DNA from: JBOHHR01 sp050740975
GTDB taxonomy: Bacteria; Pseudomonadota; Gammaproteobacteria; JBOHHR01
Length of the DNA stretch: 51,707 bases
Direction: 5' to 3'
NCBI GenBank assembly: GCA_050740975.1
Contig: JBOIEE010000011.1
Coordinates: 1 to 51,707 of the forward strand
Position 1 is the stretch's first letter. Each line of letters begins with the position of its first letter. Below the pieces are notes generated by a model, which had not been told where the DNA came from, did not search any database, and saw only the letters and a program-made list of their open reading frames with translations. Shown piece by piece: positions 1-8,468 of this stretch. The translations under genes were made by a program, and so were the position numbers.

Positions 1-462
1 TCGCTCGTCGATCTCGCGCTGACGCAGCTTGGTGATCAGGATCTCATCCCGCACATCGCGTTTAAACTGGCTAAAATTATAGCCATCGCGCTCCAGTATG
101 GCGCGAAACTGTGGTATCGATAACCCGTTGTCCGCTGCGATGTTGTCCACGGCCTTGTTTAGGGTCGCATCATCCACTTGCAGCCCGGCACGAAGCGCTA
201 TCTGAAGTTGAATTTTTTTTAAGACCAAGCGTTCCAAGACCTGCCGTTTTAATTCCACAGCGGATGGTGGGCTACCACCTCGCTGGCGCAGTTCCTCCGC
301 GATGCGCCTCGTGTCCCGCTGCAGCTCGCTCGCCAACACGCAATCACCGTTGACTACGGCGACGATCTCATCGATGGGAATAGCGCCATCAGTGGGACCG
401 ACTAATAGGATGAAGCTGCAAAGGTAACAAGCAGGCTTTAATCGTTGCGCTTTAGAATTCAT
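1..462 (-). CDS. surA: SurA periplasmic chaperone / peptidyl-prolyl isomerase, N-terminal part
   Basis: SurA escorts unfolded outer-membrane proteins across the periplasm to the BAM complex. The 154 codons visible here start at ATG 462 and run off the left edge of the window, so the C-terminal part and its parvulin domains are missing. The peptide has a short hydrophobic export signal, then the typical opening of mature SurA (IDEIVAVVNGD), followed by the helical SurA_N chaperone region. The ATG lies inside the last codons of lptD: the two reading frames overlap by 11 bases in ATGAATTCTAA, which implies translational coupling. The lptD-surA order is the usual gammaproteobacterial arrangement, normally followed by pdxA and rsmA. 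Identification is firm because both the sequence and the neighbour agree. Confidence 0.93.
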   Translation of the reverse strand, partial: MNSKAQRLKPACYLCSFILLVGPTDGAIPIDEIVAVVNGDCVLASELQRDTRRIAEELRQRGGSPPSAVELKRQVLERLVLKKIQLQIALRAGLQVDDATLNKAVDNIAADNGLSIPQFRAILERDGYNFSQFKRDVRDEILITKLRQREIDER

Positions 463-2716
463 TTTCATACCCTGGAATGCTACGCTTGAGGAAGGTGGTG
501 GTGCCCCTCCCCAGACCAGCGAGCCCTTTTAGTTCGATTTGGACAAAAAACGCATTGTCGAATTCCCTTTCTGTGTTGCGCAGAAAGCGCCGAAACACGG
601 CCCTCACCCCCCAGCAGCAATTGTTGTACTCCACGCCGGCTACGGCCTCCAAGGTCTCCGAACTCGCCAAAGAAAAATTCCAGCGGCCAAGGATGCTCCA
701 GTTGGGTGTGATCGGCCAGCGCGCCGAAACGTCGGTTTGCTCCAGGTCAAATTCGGCACGATCGAACTGATCGCGCCGAAACCGGTAAGCCGCGTTTACG
801 ATTTTTCCATCCTCGGACTGGTAGCGGATCCGAGCCGCGCTTTTCTCTGTTTCCCCGTCCGCCGGGTCCCATTGTAGATCATAAATGGCACCCCAACCCG
901 AAGGGAGCCTGGCGGCGAGTTCTACAATAAGGGGGGAGACAGTGTTATCCTCGATCGCCTGCCCCGGCAGTTGCACCTCCCGATCTCTCAGAAAATATTG
1001 CTGGCCAATGCTGGCGCGCACGTACTCCCATCCGGTATCGCGCGCCACCAGGCGCGAGGCCAAACCCAGCGAGAACTGGTTGGCATCCCCAATGCGATCA
1101 AGACCAATAAAGCGGTTATCCCGAAAAAGGTTAAAGTAAGCAATATCGTATTCTCCGGTATCAAAGACCGGGATGTCTTCTTGGCCGGTCTCCGGGACGT
1201 AAAGGTAAAACAGCCGGGGCTCCAAGGTATGCAATAAGCCGGTCCGACCAAAACGGAAGTCGCGTTCTAGGGTAAGCCCACTGTCGATGCTAAAAAGAGG
1301 CAAGGTGCGCTCGATGCGATCGTTAGTTTGCTGTTGTGGATCATCCAGAAAATACTGGGTGTGACGGACTCTAAGATTCGGCACCAAGAAAGTGCCCGCA
1401 GAACGCATGGGGAAGCTGAGCACCGGAGCCAGATCAACGCGCCCACCGGTTACGCTGTTTTCCCGCTCAAAGTTGGTGGTATCGACCTGAAGGTGGGCGT
1501 TAAGGCGCCGGTTTCCGCCCCAGGGGCTGTAAGCGAACACCGCCTGCGGCAGGATTTTATAGGGTTCGTCCGCGCTCGGAAGGCTGGCGTCTATACTTTG
1601 ATAATTAAGCACCTGGCCGAACAAGCTCCATGTCCCCCCCGCGTAAGACGCAGCCCCCCTTTGTAACAGAAAACGCTGGCTGGTCAGGCTTAGGCTGGTG
1701 CCGAAATCCTCCACATATTCCTTGTCCGATACCCAATTGTAGTCCACCGCGGCCGTGCCGCGGTCTCTCGCAAAGCGCTGGTTGAGCTTTAGGCCAGCGG
1801 CGGCGCGATCGTCACCCTCGCGTTTATCGTCTCCGGGCAGAAACTCCAAATCGAATTGCCCATTGCCGGAATGGGTCAAATAGCGGTATTCCGCCCCTAA
1901 CAGGACGCCCCGATCGCCCAATATCCTGGGGGTGAACGTGGCATCTTGGTTGGGGGCAATATTCCAATAGTAGGGGATCCGAAGGTCCGCCCCGGAGTTG
2001 GAACTGTTGCCGAGCGTGGGCGGCAGAAGACCGCTTTTGCGTTTGTCGCTGATGGGGAAATTCAGGTAAGGAAGATACAGCACCGGGACATCACGCAGAT
2101 TTAAAAAGATGTGCCAAGCGCGGCCTCTGTCGGCATTGTGGTCGAGCTTTATGTCCTTAGCCGCGAGCTTCCAAGCCGGGATCGCGCCAGGACAGGTTGT
2201 GTAGTCCACGTCTTCCAGATGGGTGATGTCATTCTTGGTTTCGACTTTGATCAAACGTGCGGCGCCGCGTCCGCGCTTGTTCAGCAAGCGATAGCGGCCC
2301 TGCTCACCCCGGGCGAGGTCTTTGGATCGTTCTAAGCTCGCTTTCTCCCCCGTCCAAAAGAGCGTATTGTCCCAGTAGCGCACGTTTCCGCTCGCCGTGA
2401 TCACGTCCTGTTTTTGGTCATAGGTCACGCGGTTGGCCTGCATGGCCTGGTCGAACTGCGATACCTGTACCTTCCCGCTGAACGTGGACTCCCCTTCTTC
2501 CACCACTTCCGCTTCATCTGCGTTTACCGCGATGCTTCCCGGCTCCCGCTGCTTGATGTCGGTGACGGGCTTTTCAGGCAGTGCCGGCTCGGCCGGACAC
2601 AGGCCCCATTGCGTTCCCGCATCGCCGGCGGCAGGCGTAACGGCCCACGCGCACGCGAGAGCAAGCGCGATACCGCAAACGCCGCGGGAGCCGCGTGACA
2701 GCAATGGCGTGAGCAA
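452..2716 (-). CDS. lptD: LPS-assembly protein LptD
   Basis: LptD forms the outer-membrane translocon that, with the lipoprotein LptE, inserts lipopolysaccharide into the outer leaflet. The 754-residue protein has an N-terminal signal sequence (about residues 1-30), an OstA/LptA-like periplasmic domain (about 60-180) and a long C-terminal beta-barrel. Four cysteines sit where LptD needs them for its two interdomain disulfides: C40, C175 and the adjacent pair C700-C701 in the motif NNCCWG. No ATG precedes the signal peptide in this frame, so the start is probably TTG at 2716, without a convincing ribosome-binding site. The 3' end overlaps surA by 11 bases. The gene is divergent from the dehydrogenase gene that starts at 2908. 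Confidence 0.96.
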   Translation of the reverse strand: MLTPLLSRGSRGVCGIALALACAWAVTPAAGDAGTQWGLCPAEPALPEKPVTDIKQREPGSIAVNADEAEVVEEGESTFSGKVQVSQFDQAMQANRVTYDQKQDVITASGNVRYWDNTLFWTGEKASLERSKDLARGEQGRYRLLNKRGRGAARLIKVETKNDITHLEDVDYTTCPGAIPAWKLAAKDIKLDHNADRGRAWHIFLNLRDVPVLYLPYLNFPISDKRKSGLLPPTLGNSSNSGADLRIPYYWNIAPNQDATFTPRILGDRGVLLGAEYRYLTHSGNGQFDLEFLPGDDKREGDDRAAAGLKLNQRFARDRGTAAVDYNWVSDKEYVEDFGTSLSLTSQRFLLQRGAASYAGGTWSLFGQVLNYQSIDASLPSADEPYKILPQAVFAYSPWGGNRRLNAHLQVDTTNFERENSVTGGRVDLAPVLSFPMRSAGTFLVPNLRVRHTQYFLDDPQQQTNDRIERTLPLFSIDSGLTLERDFRFGRTGLLHTLEPRLFYLYVPETGQEDIPVFDTGEYDIAYFNLFRDNRFIGLDRIGDANQFSLGLASRLVARDTGWEYVRASIGQQYFLRDREVQLPGQAIEDNTVSPLIVELAARLPSGWGAIYDLQWDPADGETEKSAARIRYQSEDGKIVNAAYRFRRDQFDRAEFDLEQTDVSARWPITPNWSILGRWNFSLASSETLEAVAGVEYNNCCWGVRAVFRRFLRNTEREFDNAFFVQIELKGLAGLGRGTTTFLKRSIPGYENEF

Positions 2717-2907
2717 GGGTAAAAAGCCTGTTTTATAAGCTTATCCTGGCCAAACCTTTGCCCAATGTGTTTAAAATGGATGGGTATGACATTCCACGCT
2801 CCCCAAATTTTTCCCCTCGAGTCCATTGTAACAGCATCTTGCTTTTTGGGCGCGCCTTCCCTCGCCACTGGAAAACCGTGTTAACGGCCGGGAAAAAAAA
2901 CAACCAA

Positions 2908-3735
2908 ATGCGAAACAAGGTGATTTTGATCACCGGGTGCTCTAGCGGTATCGGCCTCTGCGTGGCGCATGGCTTGAGGGAACGTGGCTACCGGGTGTTT
3001 GCCAGCGCACGAAAGCACACCGACGTAGCGCGGCTGGCGGCAGAGGGCTTTGCCAGCCTTCAGCTCGATCTCGCGAACTCAAGCTCTATCCATGCGGCCG
3101 TGGACAGCGTGCTCGAACAGACGGGCGGACGGCTTTATGGCCTATTCAACAATGGCGCGTACGGGCAGCCTGGGGCGGTAGAGGATCTATCACGAGCATG
3201 CCTGCGTGAACAATTTGAGGTAAACCTGTTTGGGGCTCTGGAGTTGACCAACCGGGTTATTCCCGTCATGCGGCAGCAAGGTCATGGTCGGATCATTCAA
3301 AACAGCTCGCTATTGGGGTTTGTCGCGTTACCCTACCGTGGGGCTTACAATGCCAGCAAGTTCGCACTGGAAGGGATAACGCGGACGCTACGGCTGGAAC
3401 TGAGAGGCACCGACATTCACGCTGTGTTGATCGAGCCAGGCCCGATCGCGAGTAGTTTCCGGGCCAATGCGTATGCAGCCTTCCTGCGCCATATCGACCC
3501 CAACGCGAGCGTGCACGGCGAAGCCTATCATAAGCTTCTGGAGCGTCTCGCGGCCAAAGACCCCACGGCGCGGTTTACCTTGGCTCCGGATGCGGTGCTC
3601 ACGCGTGTGATCACTGCGTTAGAGAGCCGGCATCCGCGACCGCATTACTATGTGACGTTTCCAAGCTATCTTTTCGCCGCTTTGAAACATATCCTGCCTT
3701 ACCGCCTGTTGGAATCGATGTTGGCCAGGATATAA
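2908..3735 (+). CDS. Short-chain dehydrogenase/reductase, YbbO-like
   Basis: A 275-residue classical SDR oxidoreductase, probably NADP-dependent; the substrate is unknown. The cofactor-binding motif TGCSSGIG spans residues 9-16, the NNGAYG motif is at 81-86, and the catalytic Ser-Tyr-Lys set is S134, Y147 and K151 (YNASK). The C-terminal part (RFTLAPDAV, then a region ending in LLESMLARI) resembles E. coli YbbO, an SDR acting on aldehydes. The reading frame stays open upstream to 2758, but the product starts naturally at ATG 2908, because everything before MRNKVILITG is unlike an SDR. It is monocistronic and divergent from lptD. Family assignment is firm; the orthology to YbbO is inferred from length and C-terminal similarity. 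Confidence 0.85.
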   Translation: MRNKVILITGCSSGIGLCVAHGLRERGYRVFASARKHTDVARLAAEGFASLQLDLANSSSIHAAVDSVLEQTGGRLYGLFNNGAYGQPGAVEDLSRACLREQFEVNLFGALELTNRVIPVMRQQGHGRIIQNSSLLGFVALPYRGAYNASKFALEGITRTLRLELRGTDIHAVLIEPGPIASSFRANAYAAFLRHIDPNASVHGEAYHKLLERLAAKDPTARFTLAPDAVLTRVITALESRHPRPHYYVTFPSYLFAALKHILPYRLLESMLARI

Positions 3736-3745
3736 CTCATGGATC

Positions 3746-3807
3746 CTTCGAAAAATTCCATCCCTGAATTTTTTTGAATCAAAACGGAAATGCAATTTTT
3801 GCTTTGC
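3746..3807. repeat. Intergenic palindromic element, copy B
   Basis: The gap between the SDR and FAH genes holds an A/T-rich hairpin (AAAAATTC at 3751-3758, GAATTTTT at 3766-3773, then more T) and a 13-base block at 3795-3807. The 15 bases at 3746-3760 recur as the reverse complement at 45380-45394, and the 13-base block recurs at 45348-45360. Both copies lie in gene-free DNA and each has a hairpin. The hairpin may also act as a weak terminator for the SDR gene. Confidence 0.4.
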
Positions 3808-3910
3808 TCCATGTCGCAAACAGCGCCTGTTTCCAACATGTGCGGCATCTCCCTATGCCGCCGGGCCTTTCGAGTTATTCGAATCGCCTATATTCGCAGA
3901 GGATGTAACC

Positions 3911-4780
3911 ATGAAACTCGTGACTTTCACACACCTGGGGGACACCCGGATCGGCGTGGTCGCGGACGGCGAAGTGGCGGATGGGCGCCACGCCCCGGTG
4001 CCGCAGGAAATGAGGGAGCTTATCGCGGCTGGCCAGCCGGCGTTACAAGCGCTTAAGGCCCTCGTGGACTCCAAGGCGCACCGCGTCCCGCTCTGCGAGG
4101 TGCACTTGAGAGCACCCGTGGGGCGACCGGGGAAGTTTCTCGCCATAGGTCTGAATTACCTCAACCATATCGAGGAGACGGAGCTGAAGCCCCCCGAGTT
4201 TCCGGTCTTTTTCAACAAGCAAACCACTTGCGTCAACGGGCCTTACGACTGCATACACAAACCGCGCGTCTCCGACAAGCTGGACTACGAGGGCGAGCTG
4301 GGTTTCGTGATCGGCCGCCGTTGCCGCCATGTGCCCAAACAGCGGGCGCCGGAGGTGATCGCGGGATATCTCATCGTCAACGACGTGAGTGTGCGCGACT
4401 GGCAGGCGCGCTCGAAGACCATGACTCTCGGCAAGTCCTTCGATACCCATGGGCCGATCGGACCGTGGATAGTGACACCGGATGAGATCGGGAACCCGCA
4501 CACTCTGGATCTAAGAACCTGGGTGAACCATGAGCTGAGACAAGCGGCCAATACCCGGGAAATGATCTTCAATTGTTTTGAGCAAGTCGAGTTCTTATCC
4601 ACGGCCTTTACCCTAGAGCCCGGGGATATCATCTCCACGGGTACCAGCAGTGGGGTAGGGGTTAAAATGAACCCAAGGGGTTACCTTAAGCCTGGGGATC
4701 GGGTGCGTGTTGAAATCGAACGCATCGGGCATATCGAAAACCCGGTGATCGAAGAGCCGGACAACACAGCGCTACTGTAA
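3911..4780 (+). CDS. Fumarylacetoacetate hydrolase (FAH) family protein
   Basis: A 289-residue enzyme of the FAH superfamily, whose members hydrolyse or decarboxylate C-C bonds in beta-keto acid products of aromatic and homoprotocatechuate catabolism; several also act on oxaloacetate or acylpyruvates. The divalent-metal site is visible: E127 and E129 in DYEGEL, and D158 in NDVSVRDWQ. The fold's GLNYLNH segment is at residues 80-86, and the C-terminal loop TGTSSGVG is present. The substrate cannot be read from the sequence, and no aromatic-degradation genes lie next to it. It starts at ATG 3911 and appears to be transcribed alone, with a weak terminator-like hairpin about 95 bases downstream. 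Confidence 0.88.
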   Translation: MKLVTFTHLGDTRIGVVADGEVADGRHAPVPQEMRELIAAGQPALQALKALVDSKAHRVPLCEVHLRAPVGRPGKFLAIGLNYLNHIEETELKPPEFPVFFNKQTTCVNGPYDCIHKPRVSDKLDYEGELGFVIGRRCRHVPKQRAPEVIAGYLIVNDVSVRDWQARSKTMTLGKSFDTHGPIGPWIVTPDEIGNPHTLDLRTWVNHELRQAANTREMIFNCFEQVEFLSTAFTLEPGDIISTGTSSGVGVKMNPRGYLKPGDRVRVEIERIGHIENPVIEEPDNTALL

Positions 4781-4874
4781 GCGCGGTTGTTAGCTTGTTA
4801 GCAATGGGATTTCCAGCCGCTACGCTCTCGACGCCGAAGCAGGGATCCCCAGCGGGTGGATTAGGCCACGTGAC

Positions 4875-4897
4875 GACGCACCTTTGCGTCCCTTTTT
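4875..4897 (+). terminator. Possible Rho-independent terminator after the FAH gene
   Basis: GACGCA (4875-4880) pairs perfectly with TGCGTC (4885-4890) across a 4-base loop and is followed by CCTTTTT. The stem is only six base pairs, so this is a weak candidate. Its place between the FAH gene and the next gene fits. Confidence 0.35.
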
Positions 4898-4967
4898 AAG
4901 ATTTGGGGGATCGAAAGGAACTGAGGTTGTTGGCCATCTTTGGGGGGGTCCTTGAAGTAGACCGCCG

Positions 4968-7025
4968 ATGACAGAGAAAAAACTTCACCAAATAGAGATC
5001 CTGGACCTGGCGCACGTTCTAGTTCGCAACATTAAGGACCAGATCATCCTCTGGAACACCGGCGCCGAACAACTATACGGGTGGAACAAGGAGGAAGCTT
5101 TGGGGCAAATATCGCATGCTTTGCTGCAGACGCAGTTTCCAGAGCCCCTCCCTAGCATTAGGACTCAGCTTTGGAAAGGTGGCCAATGGAAGGGTGAGCT
5201 GATGCATCGCACCCGTGATGGACACCAGATCGCGGTTGCCAGCCACTGGGTATTACACAAGGACGCAGAGGGCGTTCCGACGGCGATCCTTGAAGTCAAT
5301 AACGACATTACCGAACTTAAGCGCTCACAGCGCGTGGTCCAACAATTAAACATTGCGCTCGCTAATGCAATGCCCGGGATCGCGCGCTGCGATGCGAGGG
5401 GGCGGTATGTAGAGGTCAACGACCATTATGCGCGAATGTTGGGCTATGCGCATTCCGAATTGCTGGGAGCCGACTGGAGGCCGATCATTCATCCGGAAGA
5501 CCAGCAGCTGGTACAGGGCACATATGAGCGCCTACGGGGAAAAGGCCAGGCGGAGTTCGAGGGGAGAGCCGTGCGCAAGGACGGCTCCGCGTTTCACGTG
5601 CAGACATTGCTGGTCGCGATTACTGAACCAAGGGGGAAGTTCGACGGGCATTATTGTTTCATTCGCGACATCAGCGAGCGCAAGTACGAACAAGAGTTGC
5701 GAGAATCCCGAGAGCGGCTACGCGCGTTTGCGATTCACCTTGACTCTGCTATTGAAGCCGAACGCGTGCGCATCTCGCGGGACATCCGCGATGAGTTGGG
5801 ACAGACACTCACAAGCTTAGCCATCGATCTCGGGTGGATGGAGGCGCAGATGCGACAGCTACCGGCGCAACAAGAGTTTAATGCGTTGCGGACCAAGATC
5901 AAATCGATGTCTGAAACGGTCGAAAGCATGATTACCAACATCCGTCAGATCGCGACCGACTTGAGACCTCCGCTATTGGATAAGGTCGGCCTGGGCGCCG
6001 CCATAGAGACCCACGCTCGGCAGTTTCAGGAACGCACCGGTATCCACTGTAAAGTCAGTTTGGTGGGCGATAGTGCACTTGAGCAGGATCGTGCTCTCGG
6101 CGTTTTTCGAGTCTACCAGGAAGCCATGACGAACGTAGCCCGGCACGCACGAGCAAGTCAAGTTGAGATCACGCTGTTTCGGGAGGAGGGTTCGTTGCTT
6201 CTGGAAGTCAGCGACAACGGGCGCGTCGCCGGTGTTGAAGCCGCTGATTCCGCGTCTATGGGTATCATCGGAATGCAAGAGCGCGCGCGCATCTTAGGTG
6301 GTTCACTGGATATTCATAGGGATCCCGGCGCTGGTACCACTGTTCGATTAGACGTACCCATGATGAGATCCGTTAGTGCGCAAGGCCTAAAAAGTACAAA
6401 AATCCTAATAGTCGATGACCATCCCATCGTGCGCCATGGTGTAAAGCAAATCCTGATGCAAGCTCCTTTGGGCGCCACGGTCGATGAGGCGGGAGACGCC
6501 GCCAGCATGCGGGAACATGTGCTGACGAAAGATTGTGATCTGGTATTGCTCGATCTCTCGCTGCCCCAGAAAAGCGGACTCGAATGTCTAAGCGATCTCA
6601 AGCGCATTCGACCCAAGTTGCCGGTGCTGGTGTTGAGCATGTACAGCGACATTCAGTTTGCGGTACCCGCATTGAAAGCCGGGGCCTCGGGATACTTGAC
6701 TAAAGAACGTGCCCCCAAGGAGCTGGTCAACGCGGTGAAAAAAATCCTCGCCGGCGGAAAATACATCAGCGAGCAATTGGCGAAACAGCTCGCTTTTGAC
6801 CTGATCGATGGTGCGGGCAAGCTACCGCACGAGCTCCTATCCGAGCGAGAGTTCCACGTCATGCGTTTGATCGGCTCCGGTAGAGCGATAACTGAGATCG
6901 CGCAGGAAGTGTGCTTGAGCCCCAAGACGATCAGCACGTACCGCAGTAGGGTTCTGCGCAAGATGAAGCTAAACACAAACGCGGATCTAACCCAATATTG
7001 CACTCGCCACGGTCTAATACCCTAG
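4968..7025 (+). CDS. Fused PAS-PAS-histidine kinase-receiver-LuxR regulator lacking the phosphoacceptor His
   Basis: A soluble 685-residue protein that places a whole NarL-type two-component system on one chain. Domains: PAS 1 (about 10-115), PAS 2 (about 130-240), HisKA_3 dimerisation region (about 260-330), HATPase (about 365-465; N-box Asn389, DNG at 416-418), receiver (about 477-590; phosphoacceptor D529, acidic pair in VDDHP) and a LuxR-type DNA-binding domain (about 620-680, LSEREFHVMRLI). No membrane segment is seen, so any signal is probably cytoplasmic. In the HisKA_3 motif, usually ...R-E/D-I/L-H-D-E-L-G, this protein reads RDIRDELG: the phosphorylated His is Arg274 (codon CGC at 5787-5789, one transition from CAC). 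The receiver looks intact. Either the kinase is dead and the ATPase acts allosterically, or the base is a sequencing error. Targets are unknown. Confidence 0.9.
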   Translation: MTEKKLHQIEILDLAHVLVRNIKDQIILWNTGAEQLYGWNKEEALGQISHALLQTQFPEPLPSIRTQLWKGGQWKGELMHRTRDGHQIAVASHWVLHKDAEGVPTAILEVNNDITELKRSQRVVQQLNIALANAMPGIARCDARGRYVEVNDHYARMLGYAHSELLGADWRPIIHPEDQQLVQGTYERLRGKGQAEFEGRAVRKDGSAFHVQTLLVAITEPRGKFDGHYCFIRDISERKYEQELRESRERLRAFAIHLDSAIEAERVRISRDIRDELGQTLTSLAIDLGWMEAQMRQLPAQQEFNALRTKIKSMSETVESMITNIRQIATDLRPPLLDKVGLGAAIETHARQFQERTGIHCKVSLVGDSALEQDRALGVFRVYQEAMTNVARHARASQVEITLFREEGSLLLEVSDNGRVAGVEAADSASMGIIGMQERARILGGSLDIHRDPGAGTTVRLDVPMMRSVSAQGLKSTKILIVDDHPIVRHGVKQILMQAPLGATVDEAGDAASMREHVLTKDCDLVLLDLSLPQKSGLECLSDLKRIRPKLPVLVLSMYSDIQFAVPALKAGASGYLTKERAPKELVNAVKKILAGGKYISEQLAKQLAFDLIDGAGKLPHELLSEREFHVMRLIGSGRAITEIAQEVCLSPKTISTYRSRVLRKMKLNTNADLTQYCTRHGLIP

Positions 7026-7405
7026 ACAACACGTGCAATTATTGCCGTCCCCCCACTTGTGGGATTTAGACTACAAAGATAAAGCAGATCTCTGACAGAC
7101 CACAGCGTTAGGCCTATGGTACCGTGATCTGGTTTAGGGATCTGTTACAGATCTCGGCATCAAGGAGAGCCAATAACCCTTACCGACGACTACTAGTTCA
7201 GTACTTACTGGTCAAGATAGGCCCAGTGTGCTGCAGATTCCAGAAAAGCTATGGTAACGGAATACAGCTACGGTTGTTTTGGTGCGCGCTTCAGAGCAGA
7301 CTTCGAATGCCGCGATCCTGAACCCGTCTTGCGATTGCGAGCGCCGGCCCGAGCTTTTTGGATCTGGTACACTCGCTAAGGCCTGCCCACGGCACTGGAA
7401 CTGTG
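7026..7405. other. Gene-free stretch upstream of the SGNH gene
   Basis: About 380 bases without a convincing gene. A perfect 6-bp dyad GATCTG-TTA-CAGATC lies at 7139-7153, and a 5-bp dyad CCCAC-TT-GTGGG at 7052-7063 just after the regulator gene. Either could be an operator or chance. Short open frames here have no recognisable content. Confidence 0.4.
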
Positions 7406-8434
7406 ATGGGTGCCTATAGTTCTAGCACCCTGGTTTCTGAGAGGAAAGCGCGTCATTACAATCTCGCGCTCGTCATCTGGCTGTCGGTCTTTCTTCTGCT
7501 TTGGACCGCCGTTTTAATAACTCTTGACCGCACAGAACGCTTGCCTGCACCACCGATCACCGCCACTACCTGCATAGACGAAAAGTTCAAATTTCTGCAT
7601 GAAAGCGAACTATCCGACGTGAAAGTCGCGGCGATCGGGTCTTCCGTAACACTGCTGAGCGTCAACCTCGCGCTTTTGGAACAAACATACGGTGAACGAG
7701 CTAAACCGATCAACTTAGCACCGTGCTACCTTCGAATGAATCAGATCGAATTTCTTTCTGATTTTTATCTCGACAATATGTCCCAGGTTCACACGGTGTT
7801 CAGCGTGTTCTCGATGCGCGATTTTACCGATTGTGCAACTAATCCAACTGAATTTTTTGATCGCGATGTGGCCCATCGCTACGTGTTCGATAAATACAAG
7901 AGCTGGCATCTGTATTTTGCCAACTTCCGTCCAAAGCATTTTTTCAATGCTGTCAGGGAACTACCGGAGAAGCGAATCACAGGGGGGTTTAACATGGATC
8001 GTTATGGCTCGGAGCCTGCGCATGGCGCCCCCGATCCGCGCCAAGATGTAATCGTAGACCAAACCTGCTTCACAGCATTACAGCGCATGAGCGAGGATCT
8101 GGCGCGACGAAAAATCGATTTCGTTGCTGTGCTACTCCCACCTATGCCGATGTGGTTAAATCGATACGATCCAAATGGCGCGCGCGACAGAGCGTACCGC
8201 TCCGCTGTCGCCGCTCATGTCGACCCAGAGCACACCCTACTAATCGACACCGCCAAAGGGCTACCCCTCGATGACGAGCACTTTACCGATCCGGCGCATT
8301 TGCGGTGGGATTCCGTGCCGCTTTTGATGCAATACGTCATCGAAAAGATGGAGCAGGCGGGCATCACACTCGCAAGCATCACAGAAAAGACGGGGCAGGC
8401 TAGCAAGCAACGTAAAACAAACATATCGGGCTAA
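7406..8434 (+). CDS. Membrane-anchored SGNH-hydrolase-like protein (AlgJ/AlgX-like partner of MBOAT)
   Basis: A 342-residue protein with one N-terminal transmembrane segment (about residues 20-40) and a large domain presumably in the periplasm. The domain has SGNH-like hallmarks: a GSS nucleophile loop at 78-80 (AAIGSSVT) and a C-terminal T-D-P-x-H motif with D295 and H298. Such proteins work with membrane-bound O-acyltransferases to transfer acetyl groups to exported polysaccharides, as AlgJ/AlgX do with AlgI, and the next gene, 34 bases downstream, is an MBOAT. The frame can be extended to a TTG at 7358, but ATG 7406 directly precedes the membrane segment region and is preferred. The glycan is unknown, since no polymerase or glycosyltransferase is in the window. 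Confidence 0.72.
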   Translation: MGAYSSSTLVSERKARHYNLALVIWLSVFLLLWTAVLITLDRTERLPAPPITATTCIDEKFKFLHESELSDVKVAAIGSSVTLLSVNLALLEQTYGERAKPINLAPCYLRMNQIEFLSDFYLDNMSQVHTVFSVFSMRDFTDCATNPTEFFDRDVAHRYVFDKYKSWHLYFANFRPKHFFNAVRELPEKRITGGFNMDRYGSEPAHGAPDPRQDVIVDQTCFTALQRMSEDLARRKIDFVAVLLPPMPMWLNRYDPNGARDRAYRSAVAAHVDPEHTLLIDTAKGLPLDDEHFTDPAHLRWDSVPLLMQYVIEKMEQAGITLASITEKTGQASKQRKTNISG

Positions 8435-8468
8435 CGCACGATCTCCCTGTACCCGATAGGATCCGAGA

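Noticed and set aside
2758..2907. An N-terminal 50-residue extension of the dehydrogenase.
   Set aside because: The extension has no SDR content and overlaps the lptD promoter region; ATG 2908 gives a normal family start.
4043..4501. A 152-codon minus-strand frame inside the FAH gene, and similar long antisense frames inside gpmI, prpC and ligD.
   Set aside because: They are mirror frames of clearly conserved genes in GC-rich DNA and contain no recognisable protein features.
7139..7153. GATCTG-TTA-CAGATC dyad as a regulatory site for the SGNH-MBOAT genes.
   Set aside because: Only six base pairs, more than 250 bases from the gene and not repeated; kept only as a remark on the gap.
7350..7363. 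CGAGCTTTTTGGAT upstream of the SGNH gene recurs at 14932-14945 before the polyketide operon, suggesting a shared operator.
   Set aside because: A single 14-base match on either strand is expected several times by chance in 52 kb, and the flanking bases do not extend it.
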